Source: Pseudomonas anguilliseptica
Lineage (GTDB): Bacteria > Pseudomonadota > Gammaproteobacteria > Pseudomonadales > Pseudomonadaceae
DNA: 64,000 bases
Assembly (NCBI RefSeq): GCF_021375795.1
Contig: NZ_JAEIOI010000002.1
Span: forward strand, 310,001 to 374,000
Reading direction: 5' to 3'
Below, piece by piece: positions 46,719 to 58,140 of the stretch. The position numbers and the translations under genes were made by a program. Numbering within the stretch: position 1 is the first letter of the stretch; each line of letters begins with the position of its first letter. The notes below the pieces were generated by a model, which saw only the letters and a list, made by a program, of their open reading frames with translations, searched no databases and had not been told where the DNA came from.

Positions 46719-47693
46719 TTACTGGATATAGGCGTCGCTGACATAGGGTGAGTAGTCGCTCAGCACGCTGTCGGCTTTGCCCTGCTCCTTGAGAAATACC
46801 GCGGTGGCGGCGATGTCCTTGGCCGTCTTGCCGCCGAGCAACTCGGCTTGCTGCTTGGCATCCGGGAAGGCCGAGCCGGCGAGCAGCTCAGGCACGTCTT
46901 TAGGATCAGCACCGGTTAACTTGGCAATTTTCTGCACGGGCTCGGAGTCGGCAGTCCAGCTGTCTTTGTTGGCGGCGTAGTCGGCGAAAGCATCCAGGCT
47001 GACCTGGGCGAATTTGCTCAGCAGCTCCGGGTGCTTCTCGGCAAAGTCCTTGCGCGCTACCCACACTTCGAAGGTCGGCGCGCCCCAGGTGCCGACTTCT
47101 GCGGCATCGGTCAGCACTGTGCCGTTCTGCTTGATCGCGCCGAGTGCCGGCGACCAGACGAAGGCCCCGTCGATATTGCCGCGCGCCCAGGCAGCGGAGA
47201 TTTCGCTGGGGTTGAGGTTGACGATCTTCACTTTACTCGGTTCGACCTGCCAGTGCTTGAGTGCGCCGAGCAGGCTGTAGTGCGAGGTGGAAACGAATGG
47301 CGTGGCGATGGTCTTGCCGATCAGGTCTTGCGGGCCATTGATGCCGCTGCCGTTACGTACTACCAAGGCCTCTGCGGCGTTGATTTGCGCGGCGACTATA
47401 AAGGTCGCAAACGGCAGGCCACGGCTGGCGGCAGCGGCCAATGGGCTGCTGCCGAGGTTGCCGATCTGTACGTCGCCGGAGGCGATGGCGGTAACCACTT
47501 CAGCGCCGCTGTTAAAACGTCGCCAGTCGATCTTCTGGCCCAAGGCTTTGTCGTAGGTGCCGTCAAACTGCGTCACTTTGGTCGGATCGATACCGGTCTG
47601 GTAACCGATGATCAGGTCATCTGCCTGGGCTGCGGTGCTCAGCCCGCTGACAATCAGCGCAGCCAACAGGCTGCGTAATGGACGAAAACTCAT
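46719..47693 (-). CDS. tauA: Taurine ABC substrate-binding protein TauA, second copy
   Basis: 324 residues from the ATG at 47693 (GGAG upstream); signal peptide 1-23 (TAAQA-DDL). TauA hallmarks: FNSGAEVVTAIASGDVQIGNLGSSPLAAAASRGLPF, ATPFVSTSHYSLLGALKHW, WARGNIDGAFVWSPALG. It lies 71 bases downstream of a clear paralogue and just before tauB. The loop residues that contact ligand differ from the first copy (NPSEISAAWARGNIDGAFVWSP here, APPAIIAAWQRGDIDATYVWDP there), so specificity may have split. Confidence 0.92.
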   Translation of the reverse strand: MSFRPLRSLLAALIVSGLSTAAQADDLIIGYQTGIDPTKVTQFDGTYDKALGQKIDWRRFNSGAEVVTAIASGDVQIGNLGSSPLAAAASRGLPFATFIVAAQINAAEALVVRNGSGINGPQDLIGKTIATPFVSTSHYSLLGALKHWQVEPSKVKIVNLNPSEISAAWARGNIDGAFVWSPALGAIKQNGTVLTDAAEVGTWGAPTFEVWVARKDFAEKHPELLSKFAQVSLDAFADYAANKDSWTADSEPVQKIAKLTGADPKDVPELLAGSAFPDAKQQAELLGGKTAKDIAATAVFLKEQGKADSVLSDYSPYVSDAYIQ

Positions 47694-47764
47694 GCTGCTT
47701 ACTCCGCAAGAATGCCGCTGCGCAGTGCAGGCCGAATGGTCATGCACGGCGCAGGTAAGGTGAT

Positions 47765-48745
47765 TTAGTTGGTCAGGTATTGATTGCTGACGTAGGGCGC
47801 GTAGTCCGGCAGCACCGCATCGACCTTGCCTTGCTCTTTGAGGAACTTGGCGGTGTTGGTGATGGCCTGGGTGGTCGGCGCCGCGAGCTGGTTGACCTGA
47901 TCGGCTGCCAGTGGGAACACGTTGCCTTGCAGCAGCAGCGGGATATCCTGAGCCTTAGCGCCGGAGAGCTTGACCAGCTTGTCGATGTTGCTGCTGTCGG
48001 CCAGCCAGGCTTGCGGGTCTTTACGGTAGTTGGCGTAGGCGTCCAGGGTAACCTTGGCAAAGGCACGGACAACTTCAGGGTGCTTCTCGGCAAAGTCCTT
48101 GCGCACAATCCAGGCATCGAAGGTTGGTGCACCCAGGTCGCTCAGTTCACCTGAGGTGATCAGTACCTTGCCGTTTTCCTTGGCCACACCCAGCGCTGGA
48201 TCCCACACGTAAGTGGCATCGATGTCGCCACGCTGCCAGGCGGCAATGATCGCCGGCGGTGCCAGGTTGAGGATCTGCACCTTGCTCGGATCAATCTTCC
48301 AGTGCTTGAGCGCGGCGAGCAGGCTGTAGTGGCCGGTGGACACGAACGGTACGGCAACTTTTTTGCCGATCAGGTCTTCGGATTTGCTGATATTGCTGCC
48401 GTCACGGGCAACCAGCGCCTCGGCGGCACCGATCTGGGCGGCAATCAGAAAGGTCTGAATCGGCAATTCACGGGTGGCCGCTGCGGCCAGCGGGCTGGAG
48501 CCGACATAGCCGATCTGCACATCACCGGAGGCAACGGCGGTGATGACTTCGGCACCACCATCAAATTTGCGCCAGTTGATCTTGGCTTGGCTGGCTTTCT
48601 CATACGCGCCATCGGCCTGAGCGACCTTAGCCGGGTCTACGGTGGTCTGGTAGGCCACGGTGAAATCCACCGCATGGGCACTCAGGGCAAAACCACTGAG
48701 GGCGATGGCTGCAAACAGGCGGCGAGGCAGGAATTTATTGAGCAT
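47765..48745 (-). CDS. tauA: Taurine ABC substrate-binding protein TauA, first copy
   Basis: 326 residues from the ATG at 48745 with GAGGAGTCC upstream; signal peptide 1-25 (SAHA-VDF). It shares most motifs with the next gene (FDGGAEVITAVASGDVQIGYVGSSPLAAAATRELPI, VPFVSTGHYSLLAALKHW, KFLKEQGKVDAVLPDYAPYVS). It is the first gene of the operon. Which of the two copies is the true taurine receptor cannot be read off. Confidence 0.92.
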   Translation of the reverse strand: MLNKFLPRRLFAAIALSGFALSAHAVDFTVAYQTTVDPAKVAQADGAYEKASQAKINWRKFDGGAEVITAVASGDVQIGYVGSSPLAAAATRELPIQTFLIAAQIGAAEALVARDGSNISKSEDLIGKKVAVPFVSTGHYSLLAALKHWKIDPSKVQILNLAPPAIIAAWQRGDIDATYVWDPALGVAKENGKVLITSGELSDLGAPTFDAWIVRKDFAEKHPEVVRAFAKVTLDAYANYRKDPQAWLADSSNIDKLVKLSGAKAQDIPLLLQGNVFPLAADQVNQLAAPTTQAITNTAKFLKEQGKVDAVLPDYAPYVSNQYLTN

Positions 48746-49079
48746 GGCAGGACTCCTCAACAGCCAATCGACTGCTGTTGCAGGAGTGGCCGGATCACTG
48801 GAAATAAATGGGGTTCAGCAGGGTCCGGTGATCCGGTAGAAACAAGTTAAACGATCTAAAAAATAGTTAATAAAGACTTTTTAGGCATATACATATGTGC
48901 TTTGAAATGACCGGCCGCAGCAGGCCAATTGGCGGCCACGCGGGCAATCAATAATTGTCTCGGGAGAGGTTAAAAGCAGACTTGTCTGGTGCGCGGGGCA
49001 GCATAGGTTGCCATCAGGCCGGCATGTCATGCGGTAAACGGCGCTTGCAAGCTATGCAGTGAGGTGCGCGTGGGATAAC
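48746..49079. promoter_or_regulatory. Upstream region of the tau operon
   Basis: 334 bases without a gene. An AT-rich part (48840-48905: GTTAAACGATCTAAAAAATA, CATATACATATG near 48886) probably holds the tau promoter and a CysB/Cbl-type site, since such operons are sulfate-starvation induced; no certain site can be named. Confidence 0.45.
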
Positions 49080-49388
49080 TCAGAGTTGTCGGCAGAGGGC
49101 CGCGACCAGAATGCCCGCGGCAATCGCGGGCAGCGGCTTTTTCACCAGCAGCATGACAACTGCCGTAGTCAGCAAGGCCAGCCGCGCACTCATGTCACCA
49201 TCAACTGCCATAGGCGTAAGAATGGCCACCAACACCGAGCCAGACATGGCGCTGATAAATTGCTGAACCCTGTAGTTGATCGGCACATACGCCATCACGA
49301 ACACGCCACCCCAGCGTGTCGCCAGTGTCACGGCCGCCATGACCAAGACGATGATCAGCGAGCCCCAACCCGTCGTGGCCATGCTCAT
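49080..49388 (-). CDS. azlD: AzlD family branched-chain amino acid transport protein
   Basis: 102 residues from the ATG at 49388, overlapping the azlC stop. Three or four membrane helices (WGSLIIVLVMAAVTLATRWGG, FISAMSGSVLVAILTPMAV, LALLTTAVVMLLVKKPLPAIAAGILVAAL). It is the small partner of the AzlCD exporter. Confidence 0.9.
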   Translation of the reverse strand: MSMATTGWGSLIIVLVMAAVTLATRWGGVFVMAYVPINYRVQQFISAMSGSVLVAILTPMAVDGDMSARLALLTTAVVMLLVKKPLPAIAAGILVAALCRQL

Positions 49389-50095
49389 TTTTTCTTCTCC
49401 ATCCACAGCGCACCGAATACGCCGCCTGCCAGAGCCCCGACAACCACATGGCTATTGTCCGGCAGGTACCAGTAAGCCAGCAGTGATGAGCCGGCAGCGA
49501 CCGTCCAGATCAGCAATAACCTGAGGCTCTTTTCACCGCCCACGGCCATCGCCAACAGAAAACAGCCCATCACCATGTCCAGACCAAAACTTTTGGGGTC
49601 ATGGATGGCGCCGCCGAAGTAAATCCCCAACCAGGTGCCAAATACCCAGAATGACCACAGCGCAAGGCCACCACCGAGCAGCAGGCCAAAGCCCGGTTGG
49701 CCGCGATTGAAGGCTTGTATGGCCAGCGCCCAATTGGCATCGGAAGCAACCAGCATCACGCCATAGCGTCTGGCCGGGGACAAATGGCGCAGCCAGGGAT
49801 ACAGCGATGCGCCCATCAGCAGGTGACGCGCATTGATGGCGAACACGGTGAGGGCCAGTGGCACGATGGGGATGTGTACACCCCACAATTCCAGCGCGGC
49901 AAATTGTGAGGCCCCGGCGAAGACCAGGGTACTCATCAGCAGCGCCGAAGGGTTATCCAGCCCAGTCTGTACTGCTGCGAGGCCAAACGCAGCGCCAAAG
50001 GCGATCACGAAAATGGAAAGTGGGACGAGTTGCGTGAAGCCGGCCCAGACATCCTGACGGCTGAATTCATGCAACGTTGTGGTGCTGTCCGACAT
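49385..50095 (-). CDS. azlC: AzlC family branched-chain amino acid exporter subunit
   Basis: 236 residues with about six to seven membrane helices and the family pattern (PLSIFVIAFGAAFGLAAVQTGLDNPSALLMSTLVFAGASQFAALELWG, INARHLLMGASLYPWL). AzlCD exports branched-chain amino acids and analogues. It is separated by 10 bases from yjbR-type gene, so the genes may be co-transcribed. Confidence 0.92.
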   Translation of the reverse strand: MSDSTTTLHEFSRQDVWAGFTQLVPLSIFVIAFGAAFGLAAVQTGLDNPSALLMSTLVFAGASQFAALELWGVHIPIVPLALTVFAINARHLLMGASLYPWLRHLSPARRYGVMLVASDANWALAIQAFNRGQPGFGLLLGGGLALWSFWVFGTWLGIYFGGAIHDPKSFGLDMVMGCFLLAMAVGGEKSLRLLLIWTVAAGSSLLAYWYLPDNSHVVVGALAGGVFGALWMEKKK

Positions 50096-50105
50096 CTTGC
50101 AGCCT

Positions 50106-50468
50106 TTACTTTGTGCTCGGGTCGAGCAGCAGAGCCAGTTTCAAGCGTTTGGGCAGTTTGCCAACCACCAGTTGATGGGAGCGTGTCAGCAATGCTTGCA
50201 GCTCGTTATCGCCTAGCGGGTAGGGTGCGGCAATGCTGATCCAGTGTGCGCGCGCCAGATAAGGCGCTGGGCGGATACCCGGGCGGTCGCAATAGCCGAG
50301 AAACAGGTCGGCATCCACCTTGAACGCCAAGCCGTCATGGCTGCCCAGGTGGAACAGGGCGAACATCTTGCTCTCGGCCACCGAGAACACGCGCACGCCG
50401 CCCCATTTGATGTCCTCACGGGCACCCGGCAGGCTCAGGCAGAAAGCAGCTACGTGTTCAGGCGTCAT
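50106..50468 (-). CDS. MmcQ/YjbR family DNA-binding-fold protein
   Basis: 120 residues: MTPEHVAAFCLSLPGAREDIKWGGVRVFSV, FALFHLGSHDGLAFKVDAD, HWISIAAPYPLGDNELQALLTRSHQLVVGKLPKRLK fit the CyaY-like YjbR fold. Its role is unknown, DNA binding is only inferred for the family. It lies 6 bases after the parvulin gene. Confidence 0.88.
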   Translation of the reverse strand: MTPEHVAAFCLSLPGAREDIKWGGVRVFSVAESKMFALFHLGSHDGLAFKVDADLFLGYCDRPGIRPAPYLARAHWISIAAPYPLGDNELQALLTRSHQLVVGKLPKRLKLALLLDPSTK

Positions 50469-50474
50469 CTCAGA

Positions 50475-50753
50475 TCACTCGCGGTAGAAAACCTGTACCA
50501 GATGGTAGCCAAACTGGCTTTTAACCGGGCCGTGCACTTCACGCACCGGCTTTTTAAAAATCACCTGATCGATGGCGCGCACCATCTGCCCTGGGCGCAC
50601 TTCACCCAGGTCGCCGCCTTTCTTGCCAGAGGGGCAGGTGGAGTATTTGCGTGCCAGCACATCGAAGGCTTCGCCGGCGGCGATACGTTTCTTCAGCGCG
50701 GCGGCTTCTGCTTCGGTTTTCACCAGAATGTGGCGGGCCATTGCCTTTGGCAT
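50475..50753 (-). CDS. Parvulin-type peptidyl-prolyl isomerase (PpiC)
   Basis: 92 residues from the ATG at 50753 with CGAGGAGC upstream; a longer frame to 50804 has no site. Single rotamase domain: MARHILVKTEAEAAALKKRIAAGEAFDVLARKYSTCPSGKKGGDLGEV, with the closing FGYHLVQVFYRE. It has no signal peptide, so a cytoplasmic PpiC-type foldase. Confidence 0.92.
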   Translation of the reverse strand: MPKAMARHILVKTEAEAAALKKRIAAGEAFDVLARKYSTCPSGKKGGDLGEVRPGQMVRAIDQVIFKKPVREVHGPVKSQFGYHLVQVFYRE

Positions 50754-50896
50754 GACGGGCTCCTCGGAATTCAGTCGGCATAGTGTGCCAGTATTTTCAG
50801 CCACTTAGCGCTTGATTCAGGCTTGCGCCGATTTTCTCGGGAGCGATGCCTAATCTTCGCCTAACGTAATACATCCAACTTGCGGGAAATCTCGTT

Positions 50897-52123
50897 ATGG
50901 ACCTCAACGCCATGCTGAAAATCCTGTCCAGCCAGGACGGGTCCGACCTGTATCTTTCCACCGGGGCGCCGCCCTGCGCCAAGTTCAATGGCGTGCTCAA
51001 GGCGCTCAGCGCTGAGCCATTAAAGGCCGGTGAGGTGGCGGCCATTGCTGATTCGGTGATGGATAGCGCGCAGCGCGAGGAGTTCGAGCGTGAGCTGGAA
51101 ATGAACCTGGCCATCTCGATTGCCAGCGTCGGGCGCTTTCGCATCAATATCTTCAAGCAGCGCAACGAAGTGTCGATTGTCGCGCGCAATATCAAGATGG
51201 ACATCCCCAGGTTCGAGGATCTGAAACTGCCGGAAGTGCTGCTCAAGACCGTGATGGAAAAACGCGGTCTGGTGCTGTTTGTCGGTGGTACAGGCTCCGG
51301 CAAATCGACTTCCCTGGCGGCGCTGATCGACTACCGCAACCGCAACAGCGGCGGGCATATCATCACCATCGAAGACCCGGTGGAGTACGTGCATAAGCAC
51401 AAGAAGTCGATCATCAACCAGCGTGAAGTCGGCGTGGATACCCGCAGCTTTCATGCCGCGTTGAAGAACACCCTGCGTCAGGCGCCGGACGTGATCCTGA
51501 TCGGTGAGATTCGCGACCGCGAAACCATGGAACATGCCCTGGCCTTTGCCGACACCGGCCACCTGGCGATCTCCACGCTGCACGCGAACAACGCCAACCA
51601 GGCGCTGGATCGCATCATCAACTTCTTCCCCGAAGACCGCCGGCCGCAGCTGCTTAACGATCTGGGTAACAACCTCAAGGCGTTTGTCTCCCAGCGCCTG
51701 GTCAAGACCATCGACGGCAAGCGCCGCGCAGCAGTGGAGGTGCTGCTCGGCACCCCAACCATTCGCGACCAGATCAAGCGCAGCGACTTCTCCGAAATCA
51801 AGGAAACCATGGAGAAATCGAAAAACCTTGGCATGCAGACCTTCGATCAGGCGCTGATCGATCTGGTCAACGAGGGCTCAATCGATGAAGAAGAAGCGGT
51901 GAAAAACGCCGATTCGGCGAACAACGTGCGGCTCAAGCTCAAGCTCTACCGCGACAACCCCGCTGCGCCTGCCGCACCTGTCGCAGCGCCTGCGCCCGTG
52001 GCTGCCGCCCCCCGTCCAGTCGCGGCACCTGCTGCTTCCGCTGCCGAATGGGGGCTGGAATTGAAGCTGGAAGATATCGAAGAGGAGCAAGTGCCAGAGG
52101 ACCCCGGCCGCAAGGGCATTTGA
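50897..52123 (+). CDS. PilT/PilU family type IV pilus retraction ATPase
   Basis: 408 residues. N-terminal PAS-like domain, then Walker A GGTGSGKST (130-138), Asp box TIEDPVEYVH, Walker B VILIGEIRD and His box GHLAISTLHANN. The PilT AIRNLIRE box is degenerate (TIRDQIKR), typical of PilU. A long Ala/Pro-rich tail (about 355-382, runs of PAAPVAAP) leads to an acidic end. It is alone here, without pilT or other pil genes, so it is probably an additional PilU-like paralogue. It powers pilus retraction at the inner membrane. Confidence 0.9.
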   Translation: MDLNAMLKILSSQDGSDLYLSTGAPPCAKFNGVLKALSAEPLKAGEVAAIADSVMDSAQREEFERELEMNLAISIASVGRFRINIFKQRNEVSIVARNIKMDIPRFEDLKLPEVLLKTVMEKRGLVLFVGGTGSGKSTSLAALIDYRNRNSGGHIITIEDPVEYVHKHKKSIINQREVGVDTRSFHAALKNTLRQAPDVILIGEIRDRETMEHALAFADTGHLAISTLHANNANQALDRIINFFPEDRRPQLLNDLGNNLKAFVSQRLVKTIDGKRRAAVEVLLGTPTIRDQIKRSDFSEIKETMEKSKNLGMQTFDQALIDLVNEGSIDEEEAVKNADSANNVRLKLKLYRDNPAAPAAPVAAPAPVAAAPRPVAAPAASAAEWGLELKLEDIEEEQVPEDPGRKGI

Positions 52124-52152
52124 AGTCCCGGTTGTGAGCAGGTTGTGCGCCG

Positions 52153-52917
52153 TTAGCGCTCGGGTTGGTAGGCATCTTGAATACGCTGGATCATGCCTTC
52201 GGCACGTAGCGCTGCAACGGCCTTGCGCAGATCTTCCTGCAATTGCGCATCACAGTCTTTCGAGCAGGCCAAGTACATGTCGGTGCTGGCCAGCACAGGG
52301 CTCATCTGCAAACGATTGTCGCTGTGTGGCCACAGATACAAGCCTTCCGGCACGCCGGTAAACCAGGCATCGACACGCCCTAGCTCAAGCATGCGCGCGG
52401 GATTATCGCCAAGCTTGAGGCTGACAATCTGCTCCTCAACAAACCCATTGCTCTTGAGAATCTCCATCTGCGCGGTGCCATGCCCGACGGCAATACGCCG
52501 GTAACGCTGGCGAGCCTCGGCAAAGTCGGCCACCGGCGCATCGAGGCTGAAAAAGGCGCGCTCAAGCGGCATGATCGGCGCGATCCAGCTGTACAGCGCT
52601 TCGCGCTCCGGGGTACGCGAGAGCGGGATGATCAGCAGATTCTTCCCGCGGCTGACCCGCTGCTGGGCACGAGCCCAGGGGGTGACATGGATATGGCTGA
52701 GATAGCCCGCGCGGGCAATCGCGGCCAGTGTCACATCGCCAACCATGCCGTAACCACCCTGAAAGCTGACAAAAGTCAGTGGTGGCGCGTCCGGCATATG
52801 CAGTTCCAGCGGTTCCTGTGCTGCTGCGCTCAGGCTCAGCGAGGTTAGGACAGCGAGACAGATCCAGCGCACAGCCACGGCAGCACTCCAACAACGACTG
52901 GTTTGGAGTATAAGCAC
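52153..52917 (-). CDS. Periplasmic solute-binding protein (SBP_bac_3-like)
   Basis: 254 residues with a signal peptide (about 1-33, LSAAAQ-EP). Family 3 binding fold: LELHMPDAPPLTFVSFQGGYGMVGDVTLAAIARAGY, RIAVGHGTAQMEILKSNGF and LGRVDAWFTGVPEGLYLW. No permease or ATPase is next to it, so it may serve a remote transporter or act as a sensor. Transcribed toward the convergent PilU-like gene. Confidence 0.85.
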   Translation of the reverse strand: MLILQTSRCWSAAVAVRWICLAVLTSLSLSAAAQEPLELHMPDAPPLTFVSFQGGYGMVGDVTLAAIARAGYLSHIHVTPWARAQQRVSRGKNLLIIPLSRTPEREALYSWIAPIMPLERAFFSLDAPVADFAEARQRYRRIAVGHGTAQMEILKSNGFVEEQIVSLKLGDNPARMLELGRVDAWFTGVPEGLYLWPHSDNRLQMSPVLASTDMYLACSKDCDAQLQEDLRKAVAALRAEGMIQRIQDAYQPER

Positions 52918-52950
52918 TGCGCGCCGGGCTCGGCTGGAGTTTTGGGTACG

Positions 52951-54906
<1,956 letters not shown>

Positions 54907-55092
54907 CGTGCTTCCTCATCATTCTTGTTGTGCGGCTTGAGCGTGCAAGCCTACTGGCTGCTGCCTGGCTTGCGGCGGCCGGTGCGCGACAGATCCGCCA
55001 CGGCAGTTACTGCTGCTGTAGCCGCTGTGCACCGCGCTCAGGCAGCCGGCAGCGAGCCTGAGTGCGGCGCTTTACAGGGTGTAAATAAAACC

Positions 55093-56001
55093 TTACGTCT
55101 CGGCGTTAGCCAGCTTGGCCCGTGCCACCCGCGAGCCGTTGGGCTTGTCCAGCACTGCGCAAATGCGCTGTCCGGCGGCGATCAGTCGGCCCATGTCGAT
55201 GCCGCTTTCAATGCCCAAACCCTGGAGCAGGTACAGCACGTCTTCGGTTGCGACATTGCCGGTGGCGCCTTTGGCGTACGGGCAACCGCCGAGACCTGCG
55301 ACCGAGCTGTCGAATACGCTGATGCCTTCCTGCAGGCTGGCGTAGATATTCGCCAGCGCCTGGCCGTAGGTGTCGTGGAAGTGTCCGGCCAATTTGTCTC
55401 TGGGAATATCGCGGCCAACCACCTCGAACAGCTTGCGGGTATCGCCCGCCGTGCCGGCCCCAATGGTGTCACCCAGGGATACTTCGTAGCAGCCCATCGC
55501 ATGCAGCTCGCGAGCCACGCTGGCGACCTGCTCGGGCGGCACAAAGCCGTCATACGGGCAGCCCAGCACGCAGGAGACATAACCGCGCACGCGGATGCCA
55601 TGCTGTTTGGCGGCATCCATAACCGGTACGAAACGCTCCAGGCTTTCGCTGATCGAGCAGTTGATGTTTTTCTGTGAGAAGGCTTCTGACGCCGCGGCAA
55701 ACACCGCCACTTCGCGTACGCCAGCTTCCAGCGCGCCTTCAAAACCTTTCAGATTGGGTGCCAGAGCGGCGTAGGTGATGCCCGGCAGTTGCTGGATCTG
55801 CGCAAATACCTCGGCGGAACCGGCCATCTGCGGCACCCACTTGGGCGAGACAAAGCTGCCGACCTCGATATAGCCCAGGCCAGCGGCGGACAGGTCATCG
55901 ACCAGGCGCACCTTGTCGGCCACGCTGATCGGCTGTTTCTCATTCTGCAAACCGTCGCGCGGGCCGACTTCGACCAGGCGCACCTGTTTGGGTAGGTTCA
56001 T
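55093..56001 (-). CDS. liuE: Hydroxymethylglutaryl-CoA lyase LiuE
   Basis: 302 residues from the ATG at 56001 (GAGGCAACG upstream). TIM-barrel lyase with VEVGPRDGLQNEK at the N-terminus, metal ligands in HFHDTYGQALANI and the lyase signature SVAGLGGCPYAKGATGNVATED with catalytic Cys. It splits HMG-CoA to acetoacetate and acetyl-CoA, the last liu step. REP-like repeats separate it from liuD. Confidence 0.95.
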   Translation of the reverse strand: MNLPKQVRLVEVGPRDGLQNEKQPISVADKVRLVDDLSAAGLGYIEVGSFVSPKWVPQMAGSAEVFAQIQQLPGITYAALAPNLKGFEGALEAGVREVAVFAAASEAFSQKNINCSISESLERFVPVMDAAKQHGIRVRGYVSCVLGCPYDGFVPPEQVASVARELHAMGCYEVSLGDTIGAGTAGDTRKLFEVVGRDIPRDKLAGHFHDTYGQALANIYASLQEGISVFDSSVAGLGGCPYAKGATGNVATEDVLYLLQGLGIESGIDMGRLIAAGQRICAVLDKPNGSRVARAKLANAET

Positions 56002-56063
56002 CGTTGCCTCGTTGTTTATTTCGATGGGTATCGCGCTGCTCAACCCATCCTACGTTGATGTGC

Positions 56064-56168
56064 TTGTAGGCGCGGGCTTGCCCGCGATAAACGCGCTGCT
56101 ATCTGTGGGAGACGCGTTAGCGGCGAGCGTTCTGTCGCTGTTATCGCGGCTAAAGCCCCTCCCACAGA
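56064..56168. repeat. REP-type palindrome cluster between liuE and liuD
   Basis: One hairpin, GCGGGCTTGCCCGC (56072-56085), and an inverted pair where TGTGGGAG (56104-56111) faces CTCCCACA (56159-56166), with GCGTTAGCGGC and GCGGCTAAAGC cores. This is the GTGGGAGGGGCTTTAGCCGC-type REP typical of Pseudomonas. It may stabilise the liuD-side mRNA or lower liuE expression. Confidence 0.82.
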
Positions 56169-56178
56169 GGTCATCCAT

Positions 56179-58140
56179 TTATGCGCTGATTGCTTCCAGC
56201 TCCACCAGCACCGTACCTTCGCTGACCATCTCGCCCTCGCTGCAATACAGCGCCTTAACCGTGCCTGGATGCGGCGCGCGAATGCTGTGCTCCATCTTCA
56301 TCGCCTCCAGTACCACCAGCGCAGTGCCGGCTTCGACCTGCTGGCCGGTCTCGACCAGCACGCGCACGATACTGCCGTTCATCGGGGCCGTCAGGCCACC
56401 GTGCTGCTGATGACTGGCTTCGACTTCGGCAATTGGGTCGACGCGGTGGATGCTGCGCAGCTCGCCGGCATAGTGCAGATAGAGGCTGTCGCCGCGGCGA
56501 ATCGCCAGATGCTGTTGGCGCACGCCATCGCTTTCCACCGACAACGTTTCGCCTTGCAGCTGTACGGTGGACGTCGCGGCGTGGCGCAGACGAATCACCT
56601 GGCGCTCGTTCTGGCAGCTCAGGTGCAGATCGGTTTCCGCCGGCAGGCCCAGACGTAGGCCGTTGTTGCGTGACCAGGGTGAATGGTAATCGTCGTGGCG
56701 CTGCTGCGGCGCTTCACTCTGCACAAAGGCCTCGGCAGCCAGCTGCCAGAATTCGGTCGGCAAATCGGTTGCCGGAGGCAGTAACTGAGCTTCGTGACGC
56801 GGAATAAAGCCGGTATCCAGCTCTGCGTTGGCAAAGGCCGGATGGGCCAGCACACGTTGCAGGAATGCCAGGTTGGTTTTAACGCCGCCTACGCAGGTTT
56901 CCTTGAACATGGCCAGCAGACGCAGGCGCGCCTCTTCGCGGTTTTCGCCCCAGGCAATCAGTTTGCCGAGCATCGGGTCATAGAAGGGCGAGACTTCATC
57001 GCCTTCGCTGACGCCGCTGTCGACACGACGACCTGGTCCGGCATTGGCTTCGCGGTACAGCGTCAGAGTGCCGGTAGCCGGCAGGAAGTCGTTGTCCGGA
57101 TCTTCCGCATACAGCCGTACTTCGATGGCATGGCCAATCAGCGGCACCTGCTCTTGGGTAATCGGCAGTGGCTCACCACGGGCGACGCGAATCTGCCAAG
57201 CCACCAGGTCCAGCCCGGTGATCAGCTCGGTCACCGGGTGCTCGACCTGCAGACGGGTGTTCATCTCCATAAAGAAGAAGTCGCCGCGCTCATCCAGCAG
57301 AAACTCTACGGTACCGGCGCCAACATAGCCGATGGCCTGGGCGGCCTTGACTGCGGCTTCCCCCATGGCGCGGCGCAGCTCTGGCGATAGGCCCGGAGCA
57401 GGGGCTTCTTCGACGACCTTCTGGTGGCGGCGCTGGATCGAGCAGTCGCGCTCATTCAGGTAAAGGCAGTTGCCATGCTGGTCGGCAAATACCTGGATTT
57501 CCACATGGCGCGGTTTGAGTACGTATTTTTCCACCAGCATGCGCGAGTCGCCGAATGACGACTGCGCTTCGCGCTGGGCGCTGGCCAGGGCTTCGGCCAG
57601 TTCGCTTTCGCGCTCGACCACCTTCATGCCCTTGCCGCCGCCACCGGCAGCGGCTTTTAGCAGCACCGGATAACCGATCTGTTCAGCGGCCTTGCGGAAG
57701 GTTTCCACATCCTGCGCTTCGCCGTGATAACCCGGCACCAGCGGCACACCGGCCGCTTCCATCAGTGCTTTGGCGGCGGATTTGCTGCCCATGGCGTCGA
57801 TGGCCGAGGCGGGTGGGCCGAGAAAAATCAAACCGGCGGCTTCGATGGCCCGGGCAAAGCCGGCGTTTTCCGAAAGGAAGCCATAGCCTGGGTGGATGGC
57901 TTGAGCACCGCTGGCCTTGGCGGCGGCAATCAGTTTGTCGATCAGCAGGTAGCTGTCCGCCGGTTTGGCGCCGCCGAGATTGACCGCCAGATCGGCTTCG
58001 CGCACATGGCGGGCGCTGGCGTCGATGGCGCTGTGCACTGCCACGGTCTGGATGCCCATAGCTTTGGCCGTGCGCATCACCCGGCAGGCAATCTCGCCAC
58101 GGTTGGCCACCAGCAGGGTGTCGATAGGCTTAAGGCTCAT
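56179..58140 (-). CDS. liuD: Methylcrotonoyl-CoA carboxylase, biotin-containing alpha subunit LiuD
   Basis: 653 residues from the ATG at 58140, overlapping the liuC stop. Biotin carboxylase domain (LLVANRGEIACRVMRTAKAMGI, KAAAGGGGKGMKVV, EMNTRLQVEHPVTE) and C-terminal biotinyl domain with the target lysine in LEAMKMEH. It carboxylates biotin with ATP and bicarbonate for transfer to 3-methylcrotonyl-CoA by LiuB. Confidence 0.96.
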   Translation of the reverse strand: MSLKPIDTLLVANRGEIACRVMRTAKAMGIQTVAVHSAIDASARHVREADLAVNLGGAKPADSYLLIDKLIAAAKASGAQAIHPGYGFLSENAGFARAIEAAGLIFLGPPASAIDAMGSKSAAKALMEAAGVPLVPGYHGEAQDVETFRKAAEQIGYPVLLKAAAGGGGKGMKVVERESELAEALASAQREAQSSFGDSRMLVEKYVLKPRHVEIQVFADQHGNCLYLNERDCSIQRRHQKVVEEAPAPGLSPELRRAMGEAAVKAAQAIGYVGAGTVEFLLDERGDFFFMEMNTRLQVEHPVTELITGLDLVAWQIRVARGEPLPITQEQVPLIGHAIEVRLYAEDPDNDFLPATGTLTLYREANAGPGRRVDSGVSEGDEVSPFYDPMLGKLIAWGENREEARLRLLAMFKETCVGGVKTNLAFLQRVLAHPAFANAELDTGFIPRHEAQLLPPATDLPTEFWQLAAEAFVQSEAPQQRHDDYHSPWSRNNGLRLGLPAETDLHLSCQNERQVIRLRHAATSTVQLQGETLSVESDGVRQQHLAIRRGDSLYLHYAGELRSIHRVDPIAEVEASHQQHGGLTAPMNGSIVRVLVETGQQVEAGTALVVLEAMKMEHSIRAPHPGTVKALYCSEGEMVSEGTVLVELEAISA

